6,501 nucleotides of DNA from Candidatus Aminicenantota bacterium (lineage in GTDB: Bacteria; Acidobacteriota; Aminicenantia; Aminicenantales; Saccharicenantaceae), in the NCBI GenBank assembly GCA_026393955.1, contig JAPKZE010000375.1, forward strand, positions 1-6,501, read 5' to 3'. Below the pieces are notes generated by a model. The model was given only the letters and a program-made list of their open reading frames with translations, searched no databases and had not been told where the DNA came from. Position numbers and translations under genes: made by a program. Position 1 is the first letter of the stretch. Every line of letters starts with the position of its first letter. Below are positions 1 through 5,572 of this stretch, piece after piece.

Positions 1-1
1 C

Positions 2-1522
2 GCCATCATCGACGAGAACGACAAGTACTGCAATAACTGCGGTACCCAGCTGCTGTTCTCCGAGGACGACGAGATCGAAGAGGAGATCCCGGGCGAGAAG
101 ATCGTCGACGCCGAGGTCGAAGAGAAGGATTACACGGTCGAAGAGCCCGAGGACGAGAAGCGCCCGGCGCCGGCCAAGGACCTCGACAGCGAGATCGACG
201 AGGAGCTGGCCCAAGAGCTCCGCGAGGAGACCGAGGAGATGGCCCTCGACGAGCTCGTCGCCGAAGAGGCCCGGAAAACGGGCGAGGACGACGTCACCGA
301 AGAGGTCATCCTGGTCGACGAGATCGAAGCGGCCGAAGCGGCGGGCCAGGACGACTCCAAAGCCCTGGTCGAGGAAGGTCCGTCCGGATCGAAGAAGGCG
401 GAGCCCGAAGACGGCGATGACGAGGCCGGGGAAAAGGAAAAGGAAAAGGTAGAGGAGCTGGCCGACGAGCTCGAAGACGAAAAGGAAGACGAGGCTGTCA
501 AAGAAGAAACTGAAACTGAGGAAGAAACCCGGGAATACGCGGCGGCGGCCCTGAAGAGGGCGGCGGAAGCCGCTCAAGTCCCGGAAGCGCCCGTCCCGCC
601 CGAGGACGAGCCCGTGGTCGAGTACGTCTCGGAGATCGCGGCCCCCGACGAGGCCGCGACGGCCGGCGAGGCGGCCTTCCGCCCCGCGACCTTCGACACC
701 AAGGAGTTCGAGAACCTCGGCCGGACCGTCGAGCTGAGCAAGGAAAAGGTCGAAAAGCTCCTCGAGGTCCTGAGTGAAAAGAGGACGGCCGCGCCGCCTT
801 CGCCGGCGCCCCCTTCGCCCCCGCCACCGGCCCTCGAGCCCACCCCCGCAGCGGCTCCCGTTCCGCAGACGGGATCGCTCCCGCCCTGGGCCAGCACGAT
901 GAAGGGCGCGCCCGTCTTCGCGGAAGACACCGGATCCGTCGAGACGCGCAAGTTCCGCGGCGGCGAGCCGGCGACACCGGAGACGGAGGAAGAAGTCGAG
1001 ATCTTCCCTCGCCGCCGGGCCGCGGACTCGACCATCGGCCTTCCCGAAAAAGTGAGCCAGTCGCCGCTGCCCTTCGGGGCGCCCGCGCCCGAGGGGGAAG
1101 CGGAGGACGAGGAGGCCGGGGACGAAGCGGCCGAAGAAACGAAAGTGCGGGACTTGACCCCCGAAAAAGTCGTCCTGCCCGCCGGACAGGTCCGGTCCGT
1201 CCGGGAGCTGGGCCGGGCCGCCGCCCCCGGCGGCGAGATCGAAACGCCCGAAGAGCGCGAAGAGCCCGGCCCGCGGCCGCCGTTCAGCTTCTCCGTCTTC
1301 TTCAAATCCAAGGCCTTCGACGTCTTGTTCGTCGGCCTCTTCTGGCTCGTCGCGCTGTGGCTGGCCGCCTCTTCTCTGGGCGTCACCCTCTTCGCCATTC
1401 TGGGCTCGATGTCCGGCCCCATGCTCCTGCTCTACGCCGTCTTCATCCTCATCTATTTCTTCCTGTTCAAGTTCTTCCTCGGCGAGACCCTCGGCGACAG
1501 GCTTTTCCGGCCGAGGGAATAG
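2..1522 (+). CDS. Acidic zinc-ribbon protein with C-terminal RDD-like membrane anchor (5' partial)
   Basis: The frame is open to the left edge, so the start lies outside the window; 506 residues are visible. Near the edge, KYCNNCGTQL (residues 8-17) looks like the second CxxC knuckle of a short zinc ribbon whose first pair is upstream. Residues about 20-180 are very rich in Glu and Asp with Lys-Glu runs, likely disordered or coiled. Residues about 262-292 are Pro/Ala-rich. The last 80 residues hold two hydrophobic helices (about 440-467 and 469-492), preceded by FKSKAFD and followed by GETLGDRLF. This resembles a shortened RDD domain, whose family has an R..A..D motif at its first helix and a GxTLGkrl motif after its last. 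An ATG at 239 is in frame but would drop the knuckle, so it is not the start. I infer a membrane-anchored protein with a long soluble acidic arm, probably cytoplasmic because of the zinc knuckle. Function is unknown. Confidence 0.85.
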   Translation, partial: AIIDENDKYCNNCGTQLLFSEDDEIEEEIPGEKIVDAEVEEKDYTVEEPEDEKRPAPAKDLDSEIDEELAQELREETEEMALDELVAEEARKTGEDDVTEEVILVDEIEAAEAAGQDDSKALVEEGPSGSKKAEPEDGDDEAGEKEKEKVEELADELEDEKEDEAVKEETETEEETREYAAAALKRAAEAAQVPEAPVPPEDEPVVEYVSEIAAPDEAATAGEAAFRPATFDTKEFENLGRTVELSKEKVEKLLEVLSEKRTAAPPSPAPPSPPPPALEPTPAAAPVPQTGSLPPWASTMKGAPVFAEDTGSVETRKFRGGEPATPETEEEVEIFPRRRAADSTIGLPEKVSQSPLPFGAPAPEGEAEDEEAGDEAAEETKVRDLTPEKVVLPAGQVRSVRELGRAAAPGGEIETPEEREEPGPRPPFSFSVFFKSKAFDVLFVGLFWLVALWLAASSLGVTLFAILGSMSGPMLLLYAVFILIYFFLFKFFLGETLGDRLFRPRE

Positions 1523-1544
1523 CACCCTGAAAACCGCAGATCAA

Positions 1545-1559
1545 GAGGGACGGTCCCTC
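1545..1559. terminator. Short GC-rich inverted repeat between convergent genes
   Basis: GAGGGA and TCCCTC form a 6-bp stem around a 3-nt loop in the 35-bp gap between two convergent genes; the right arm covers part of the phosphoesterase stop codon. The position suits a shared transcription stop, but no T-run follows on either strand, so intrinsic termination is doubtful. Confidence 0.25.
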
Positions 1560-2298
1560 AGATCCCGAGGCTGAGGCGCTCGGCCAGGGCCGGAGGGAGC
1601 TTCTCGTCGATGATCTTCCGCTTGGCCTCTTCGATGTCGTAATCGACCCGGCAGAACTTGATGGTCCGGGCCTCGGAGTCATAGACGGCGAAGGCGGCCC
1701 GGGGATTGCGGTCGCGCGGCTGGCCGACCGAGCCGGGATTGATGAGATAGCGGACGCCCTTTTCGAGCTTGACCTCGTTGGCGTTCCCCTCGAGGAAGGT
1801 GCCCTCGACGTTGCCGTCCTTCTCGGTGTAGACGAACGGGAAGTGGGTGTGGCCGAAGAAGCAGACCGGCGTCTGGATGTAGGAGAAGGCCTCGGCCGCG
1901 TCGAACTCGCCGAAGATGTAATAGTCCTCGTCGAACGGCGCGCCGTGGCAGATGGTGATGGAATCCTGGACGACCTCGGGGCTCTGCTTCAGCCGGACCA
2001 GGAAGTCGAGGTGCTTGCGGGCGATGGTCTTCTTGGTCCAGAAGATGGCCGACGCGGCGATGGGATTGAAGGTCTGGACCGAATCGAGGCCGGAGACGGC
2101 CTTGTCGTGGTTGCCGCGGATGATGGACAGGGGCTTGAGGGTCAAGATCTTGGCGATGACCTCGTTCGGGGAGGCGCCGTAGCCGACGAGGTCGCCGAGG
2201 AAGATGTAGTGGTCGATCTTCTTCTTCTGGGCGGCCTTGAGGACCGCCTGGAAGGCTTCCATGTTGCCGTGGATGTCCGTGAAGATCAGGTAGCGCAT
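1558..2298 (-). CDS. Calcineurin-like metallophosphoesterase (YfcE/Ap4A-phosphatase-like)
   Basis: A 246-residue protein with the full set of class metal and active-site motifs: TDIHGN (D8, H10), GDLVGYG (D36), GNHD (62-65), ICHGAP (H118) and GHTH (149-152). An NPGSVGQPRD stretch (about 187-196) is also typical of small bacterial members. The family binds two divalent metals and hydrolyses phosphomono- or diesters; the substrate cannot be read from sequence. The protein is cytoplasmic, with no signal peptide. ATG at 2298 was chosen because the phosphoesterase fold begins there (MRYLIFTDIHGN) and because AAGGA (2308-2312) sits 9 nt upstream. The same frame stays open to about 3033, but that upstream part is an antisense-like low-complexity shadow of lipA. 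The gene overlaps the end of lipA by 13 nt, so translation is probably coupled and both are on one mRNA. Confidence 0.93.
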   Translation of the reverse strand: MRYLIFTDIHGNMEAFQAVLKAAQKKKIDHYIFLGDLVGYGASPNEVIAKILTLKPLSIIRGNHDKAVSGLDSVQTFNPIAASAIFWTKKTIARKHLDFLVRLKQSPEVVQDSITICHGAPFDEDYYIFGEFDAAEAFSYIQTPVCFFGHTHFPFVYTEKDGNVEGTFLEGNANEVKLEKGVRYLINPGSVGQPRDRNPRAAFAVYDSEARTIKFCRVDYDIEEAKRKIIDEKLPPALAERLSLGI

Positions 2299-3167
2299 GT
2301 TCGTTCGTCCTTGTGTTCGACCGTCTCGTACAACCGGCCGGCTTGGTAGGAGCTTCGGACGAGCGGACCGGAGACGACCTCCCGGAACCCCGCCCGGCGG
2401 GCCGACGCGGCCAGGCCCGCGAATTCCTCCGGCGTGTAGTACTTCGCGACCGGAGGATGGGCCGCCGTCGGCTGGAGGTACTGTCCGACGGTCAGCAGGT
2501 CGCAGCCGGCCCGCCGCAGGTCGTCGAAGGTCCGGAGGATGTCGGCCTCGCCTTCGCCGAGACCGATCATGAGCCCCGACTTCGTCAGGGCGCTTCGGGC
2601 CTTCGCCGCGGCCAGGACGCCGAGCGACCGGCGATAATTCTCCCGGGGGCGGCGGATAGCCGGATAGAGCGACTCCGTCGTCTCTAGATTGTGATTGAGG
2701 ACCTCCGGCCGGGCGGCGAGGACCGTCTCCAGAGCCGCCGCGTCCCCGCCGAAATCGGGGATGAGGGCCTCGATCCGTGTCGCCGGGCTCTTGGCGCGGA
2801 TGGCCCGGATGACGGCCGCGAAGTGGGCTGCTCCGCCGTCCGGGAGATCGTCGCGGGTCACGGAGGTGACGACGGCGTAGGCCAGGCCGAGCGCCGCGAC
2901 CGCCTCGGCGACACGGGCGGGCTCCTCCGGGTCCGGGGGGAGGGGCCTCCCTTTGGCCACGGCGCAGAAGCCGCAGTCGCGGGTGCAGGTGTCGCCGAGG
3001 AGGAGGAACGTGGCCGTCCGGCGCTCCCAGCACTCGCCGATGTTCGGGCAGCGGGCGCTCTGGCAGATCGTGTGCAGACGTCCGGCCTTGAGGATCTCCG
3101 CCACACGGAAAAATTCGCCGTGCGACGGAAGTCGGACCTTCAGCCAGGCGGGTTTTTGGGTCGCCGT
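2286..3167 (-). CDS. lipA: Lipoyl synthase (radical SAM); start codon non-canonical or mutated
   Basis: LipA inserts two sulfurs into octanoyl chains on carrier proteins, giving the lipoyl cofactor. All hallmarks are present: the auxiliary cluster CQSARCPNIGEC (C-x4-C-x5-C), the radical SAM motif CTRDCGFC (CxxxCxxC), TSVTRDDLPDGG, NHNLET, TKSGLMIGLGE, LTVGQYLQP and the C-terminal VRSSY. The conserved N-terminal KPAWLKVRLPS is encoded at about 3123-3155, upstream of the first usable GTG (3104), so that GTG would truncate the protein. No in-frame ATG, GTG or TTG exists between it and the rpsU stop. I placed the start at an ACG (3165-3167) preceded 7 nt upstream by GAGG in a purine-rich tract; it gives 293 residues, a normal LipA length. 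A C-to-T change would make it ATG. CTG at 3143 is a poorer option because it cuts the motif. Identity is very sure; the start is not. Confidence 0.93.
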   Translation of the reverse strand, partial: TATQKPAWLKVRLPSHGEFFRVAEILKAGRLHTICQSARCPNIGECWERRTATFLLLGDTCTRDCGFCAVAKGRPLPPDPEEPARVAEAVAALGLAYAVVTSVTRDDLPDGGAAHFAAVIRAIRAKSPATRIEALIPDFGGDAAALETVLAARPEVLNHNLETTESLYPAIRRPRENYRRSLGVLAAAKARSALTKSGLMIGLGEGEADILRTFDDLRRAGCDLLTVGQYLQPTAAHPPVAKYYTPEEFAGLAASARRAGFREVVSGPLVRSSYQAGRLYETVEHKDERTCAT

Positions 3168-3260
3168 GACTCCCCCTCTCTCGCGATGGACCCGGCCTTT
3201 CGTTTCAGGTGTCGTGTTGTCGGATCGGGGCGATGTTTTTTCGAGGAGAGATGAAAGTTG
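3168..3260 (-). promoter_or_regulatory. rpsU-lipA intergenic leader with SD-like tract
   Basis: This gap holds no convincing terminator or promoter on the minus strand, so lipA is probably read through from rpsU. Just ahead of the proposed lipA ACG is an SD-like tract, AGAGAGGGGGAG (3170-3181). About 60 nt earlier in the transcript lies CTCTCCTC (3243-3250), which could pair with that tract over about 7 bp including G-U pairs and so hide the ribosome site. The pairing is seen by eye only. The gap has no stop codon in the lipA frame. Confidence 0.35.
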
Positions 3261-3467
3261 TCAATACTCGACGTCGCGCTCTCTCTTGATGCGCCGTCTC
3301 ATCCGCTTGCGCGCCTGGGCCTGCTTCATCCGCTTCTTCTCGCCGGGCTTGAAGTAGACCGAGTGCTTCTTGATCTCCTTGATGATCGCTTCCTGCTGGA
3401 CTTTCCTCTTGAACCGGCGCAGGGCGGACTCGAGATTCTCACCTTCGTCAAGCTGTACAAAAGCCAA
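3261..3467 (-). CDS. rpsU: 30S ribosomal protein S21
   Basis: A 68-residue, very basic protein. The family core is clear: VQLDEGENLESALRRFKRKV (residues 4-23), then EAIIKEIKKHSVYFKPGEKKRMKQ and an Arg/Lys-rich tail (QARKRMRRRIKRERD). S21 binds the 30S platform near the 3' end of 16S rRNA and helps translation initiation. The start is TTG at 3467: it gives the family's normal N-terminus (M-A-F-V) and is preceded by a perfect AGGAGGTGA at 3474-3482, 6 nt upstream. An overlapping GTG in that SD is out of frame. The gene has its own strong promoter at 3505-3533, so it heads the rpsU-lipA-phosphoesterase unit. A weak TTG start joined to a perfect SD is notable for a protein that itself acts at initiation; whether it is a control device is unknown. 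Confidence 0.95.
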   Translation of the reverse strand: MAFVQLDEGENLESALRRFKRKVQQEAIIKEIKKHSVYFKPGEKKRMKQAQARKRMRRRIKRERDVEY

Positions 3468-3473
3468 AAACTT

Positions 3474-3482
3474 TCACCTCCT
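3474..3482 (-). promoter_or_regulatory. Perfect Shine-Dalgarno of rpsU
   Basis: Minus-strand AGGAGGTGA is fully complementary to the usual 16S rRNA tail and lies 6 nt before the TTG codon. It is the strongest ribosome site in the window and fixes the rpsU start. Confidence 0.85.
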
Positions 3483-3504
3483 CACAGGGGAAAAGTACCG
3501 CAAA

Positions 3505-3533
3505 GTTATAGCCGATTGCCCCCCTAAAGTCAA
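3505..3533 (-). promoter_or_regulatory. Sigma70-type promoter of rpsU-lipA-phosphoesterase
   Basis: On the minus strand, TTGACT (3528-3533) and TATAAC (3505-3510) are separated by exactly 17 bp. Transcription should begin near 3498, giving a leader of about 30 nt that contains the rpsU SD. The 147-bp gap between the racemase and rpsU (3468-3614) holds this promoter and nothing else I can identify. No clear terminator for the racemase is visible there. Confidence 0.8.
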
Positions 3534-3614
3534 GGAGACCCTCGGGTTCTTTGTTCGCTCACTCCAAAACACTCGGGCTTTCTTTCCAGGGGCGATCCGG
3601 CATAACCTTGAAGA

Positions 3615-4337
3615 TCAGCGGAGGCGGGCGCCGGCCCGCCGCACGGCCGCCCGGGCCCCAATGGCCATGGGCTCGACCAAAGGAACGGGGAGGTCCGCCG
3701 CTTGGAGGACCAGGGGGATCTCGGTACAGCCGGCCAGGATCGCCTCGGCGCCCCGGCGGACGAGGTCGCCGGCGATATCGAGGAGGGTCTCCCGGGGCGG
3801 GCCTTCGGTGACGCCGGCCTTGAGCCCCTTTTTCCCGTAGATGGCGGTCATGACCCTCTCCTGGTCCCGGGCGAAGGGGACAATGACCTCGAAGCCCGCC
3901 GCCTCGAAGGGTCGGGCGACGATCCCCGACCTCACGGTCCCGGTCGTGCCGATGAGACCGATCGTTCTCGGGACGGGCCGCATCTTCCCGATGGCCGCCA
4001 GGGTGTCGTCGATCAGGCTGAATAAAGGGAGGGGCGAACGCGGGGCGAGCCGGGGATAGAAATAGTGGGCCGAGATGCAGGACATGACGGCGAAATCCGC
4101 GCCGGCCCTCTGGAGCGTCCGGAGTCCTCGCAGGATGGCCGGGACCGGGCTCGGGCCGCCGTGCAGGATGGCCGGAGTCCTGTCCGGGATCTGCGGCAGA
4201 CTGCAGAGAATGACCGGGGGGTGATCCTGGTCGCGCCCGGCCGCGGTCTCGCGGACGATCCTCTCGAAGAAATAGGCCCCGGCCTCCGGACCCATGCCGC
4301 CGAGGACGCCGATCGTCTTGAGCTTCCGGCGGCTCAT
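3615..4337 (-). CDS. Aspartate/glutamate racemase family protein
   Basis: A 240-residue protein of the Asp/Glu racemase superfamily, closest in style to aspartate racemases. It opens with TIGVLGGMGPEA (8-19), then DQDHPP (36-41), SLPQIPDRT (46-54) and the two half-site cysteines: Cys87 in MSCISAH and Cys204 in AGCTEIPLVL. Family enzymes use these two cysteines to remove and return the alpha proton without a cofactor. The first motif is normally MPCNTAH; here Pro, Asn and Thr are replaced by Ser, Ile and Ser, so activity or substrate may differ. No signal peptide is seen, so it is cytoplasmic. Its ATG overlaps the stop of the upstream peptidase as ATGA (4334-4337) with no strong SD of its own, pointing to coupled translation. 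Superfamily is sure; substrate (Asp, Glu or other) is not. Confidence 0.9.
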   Translation of the reverse strand: MSRRKLKTIGVLGGMGPEAGAYFFERIVRETAAGRDQDHPPVILCSLPQIPDRTPAILHGGPSPVPAILRGLRTLQRAGADFAVMSCISAHYFYPRLAPRSPLPLFSLIDDTLAAIGKMRPVPRTIGLIGTTGTVRSGIVARPFEAAGFEVIVPFARDQERVMTAIYGKKGLKAGVTEGPPRETLLDIAGDLVRRGAEAILAGCTEIPLVLQAADLPVPLVEPMAIGARAAVRRAGARLR

Positions 4338-5479
4338 TTGAGCAGGTCCCTGACGCGCTCGAGCGGGAGGGCCTCGGCGATATGTCCGTCCTTACCCTCG
4401 GTCCTGACGGCCTTGAACAGGGAATTGAGGATGGCCTCCTCGGCGGCCTCGGCCGCGGCCTGGAAGAGCGGCGAGACCGCGTCGTCGCGGAGGATTGTGA
4501 CCGTCCGTGTCGGTTCCGTCGCGTGATGGGGGACGCGGACGCCCGGGGCGGTCGAGAAGGCGACGGCATAATCGCCGCTGCCGTTCGAGAAATAGCCGCC
4601 CGTGCGGGCGATGCCGAGAAGGGCCCGCCTGGCCAGGCGTTCGAGGTTGCGGGCGTCGAGCGGGGCGTCGGTGGCCACGACGATCATGCAGGAGCCGTCG
4701 CCGGACAGGTTCGCGCCCGCCGCCGACGCGCCGACCCCGGCCTCCTTCCGGTCGAACGGCACACCGCGGATGGTCAGGACGCCACCGAAGTTCGTCTGAA
4801 CGAGGACGCCGACCGTATAGCCGCCCCGGGCCTCGGGCATACGGCGCGAGGCTGTCCCGATGCCGCCCTTGTAATCGAAGCAGGTCGTTCCCGTCCCGGC
4901 GCCGACCGCCCCCTCGGCGACCGGCCCGCCGGCGGCGGCGCGGACGGCCTCGAGGACGTGGGCCTTGGTGACGTGACGGCCGCGGATATCGTTGAGCCAG
5001 CCGTCGTTGGTCTCGCCCACGACCGGGTTGACCGAGGCGACCCGCTCGTTGCCCGGAAAGCCGAGCGTCCAGTCGATGAGGGCGTCGGCCGCGGCGGGAA
5101 CGCTCAAGGTGTTGGTCAGGACGACGGGTGTTTCGAGCGTGCCGAGCTCCCGGATCTGGGTCACGCCCGTCAGCTTGCCGTAGCCGTTCCCGACCGAGAC
5201 CCCGGCCGGGACCTTGTCCTGGTAGAGATTCCCTTCGTGGGGCAGGATGACGGTGACCCCAGTCCGGACGTCCCTGCCTTCGACGAGCGTGACCTGGCCG
5301 ACCTTGACCCCGGCCACATCGGTGATGGCGTTGAGCGGGCCCGGAGGGAGGACCCCGATGACGAGGCCGAAATCCCGGGCCCGGGGCCTGCCCTCGGACG
5401 CCAGCAGAACGGCGCCCACGAGCACGGTGGCGAGACTGAACGCGAGGACAGCGGACATGGATCTTTCCTTGGCGGACAT
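4334..5479 (-). CDS. Exported S58 (DmpA/BapA-type) aminopeptidase
   Basis: A 381-residue member of the P1/S58 family, Ntn-type self-processing aminopeptidases that release N-terminal L-, D- or beta-amino acids. Seen: ITDVAGVKVGQVTL (52-65), GVTVILPHEGN, PAGVSVGNGYGK, TNTLSVPAAADALIDW (122-137), VGETNDG, GAGTGTTCFDYKGGIGTASR (193-212), VQTNFGG (Asn230), GDGSCMIVVATDAPL (261-274) and SNGSGDYAVAFST. By family analogy the chain cuts between Gly262 and Ser263, leaving Ser263 as nucleophile and a beta chain of about 119 residues. A hydrophobic stretch at 9-26 followed by LLASEG looks like a signal peptide, so I infer export. Two starts are possible: ATG at 5479 (KER before the hydrophobic core, favouring a signal peptide) and ATG at 5458, which has AAGGA 7 nt upstream and better fits the predicted mRNA start. 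First gene of a two-gene unit with the racemase. Confidence 0.92.
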   Translation of the reverse strand: MSAKERSMSAVLAFSLATVLVGAVLLASEGRPRARDFGLVIGVLPPGPLNAITDVAGVKVGQVTLVEGRDVRTGVTVILPHEGNLYQDKVPAGVSVGNGYGKLTGVTQIRELGTLETPVVLTNTLSVPAAADALIDWTLGFPGNERVASVNPVVGETNDGWLNDIRGRHVTKAHVLEAVRAAAGGPVAEGAVGAGTGTTCFDYKGGIGTASRRMPEARGGYTVGVLVQTNFGGVLTIRGVPFDRKEAGVGASAAGANLSGDGSCMIVVATDAPLDARNLERLARRALLGIARTGGYFSNGSGDYAVAFSTAPGVRVPHHATEPTRTVTILRDDAVSPLFQAAAEAAEEAILNSLFKAVRTEGKDGHIAEALPLERVRDLLK

Positions 5480-5488
5480 GCTGTCCTC

Positions 5489-5517
5489 ATCATACGAAGA
5501 CGGCCCTCAAATGACAA
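5489..5517 (-). promoter_or_regulatory. Sigma70-type promoter of peptidase-racemase unit
   Basis: Minus-strand TTGTCA (5512-5517) and TATGAT (5489-5494) have a 17-bp spacer, each matching 5 of 6 consensus bases. Expected mRNA start is near 5482, only 3 nt before the first ATG but 24 nt before the second, which supports the second ATG (5458) as a leadered start. Confidence 0.72.
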
Positions 5518-5520
5518 GCC

Positions 5521-5530
5521 GCCGGCCGGC
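5521..5530. promoter_or_regulatory. 10-bp palindrome centred between divergent promoters
   Basis: GCCGGCCGGC is a perfect palindrome lying almost exactly midway between the two -35 hexamers (5517 and 5535). It could be an operator for both promoters. GC-rich palindromes are common in such DNA, so this is tentative. Confidence 0.25.
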
Positions 5531-5534
5531 CGCC

Positions 5535-5563
5535 TTGAGCCGGGGGTATCTTTTTGGTATTAC
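5535..5563 (+). promoter_or_regulatory. Possible promoter of pgeF-like gene with extended -10
   Basis: TTGAGC (5535-5540) and TATTAC (5558-5563) are 17 bp apart, with TGG directly before the -10 (extended -10 form). Each hexamer matches 4 of 6 consensus bases. Transcription would start near 5570, about 3 nt before the ATG, so the mRNA may be effectively leaderless, in line with the lack of a good SD. Confidence 0.5.
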
Positions 5564-5572
5564 TGGGTGGCC

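Noticed and set aside
574..1422. Minus-strand Ser/Ala-rich open frame opposite the acidic protein
   Set aside because: A Ser/Arg-rich mirror of Glu/Asp codons with no domain. The plus frame has a zinc knuckle and membrane helices.
2299..3033. Upstream extension of the phosphoesterase frame across lipA
   Set aside because: Low-complexity Arg/Gly/Pro-rich translation overlapping clear LipA sequence; the phosphoesterase fold begins exactly at the ATG at 2298, with an SD ahead.
3230..3242. ATCG-CCC-CGAT mini hairpin after rpsU
   Set aside because: A 4-bp stem with a 3-nt loop and no following T-run; too weak to call a terminator or attenuator.
3531..3614. Terminator after the racemase gene
   Set aside because: Only a 4-bp ACCC/GGGT stem with a 2-nt loop was found and no T-run, so it is not supportable as a terminator.
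4382..5572. Very long plus-strand open frame running into the pgeF-like gene
   Set aside because: It is antisense to the well-supported S58 peptidase, has no family motifs and is open only because of GC-rich codon use. PgeF similarity begins near 5590.
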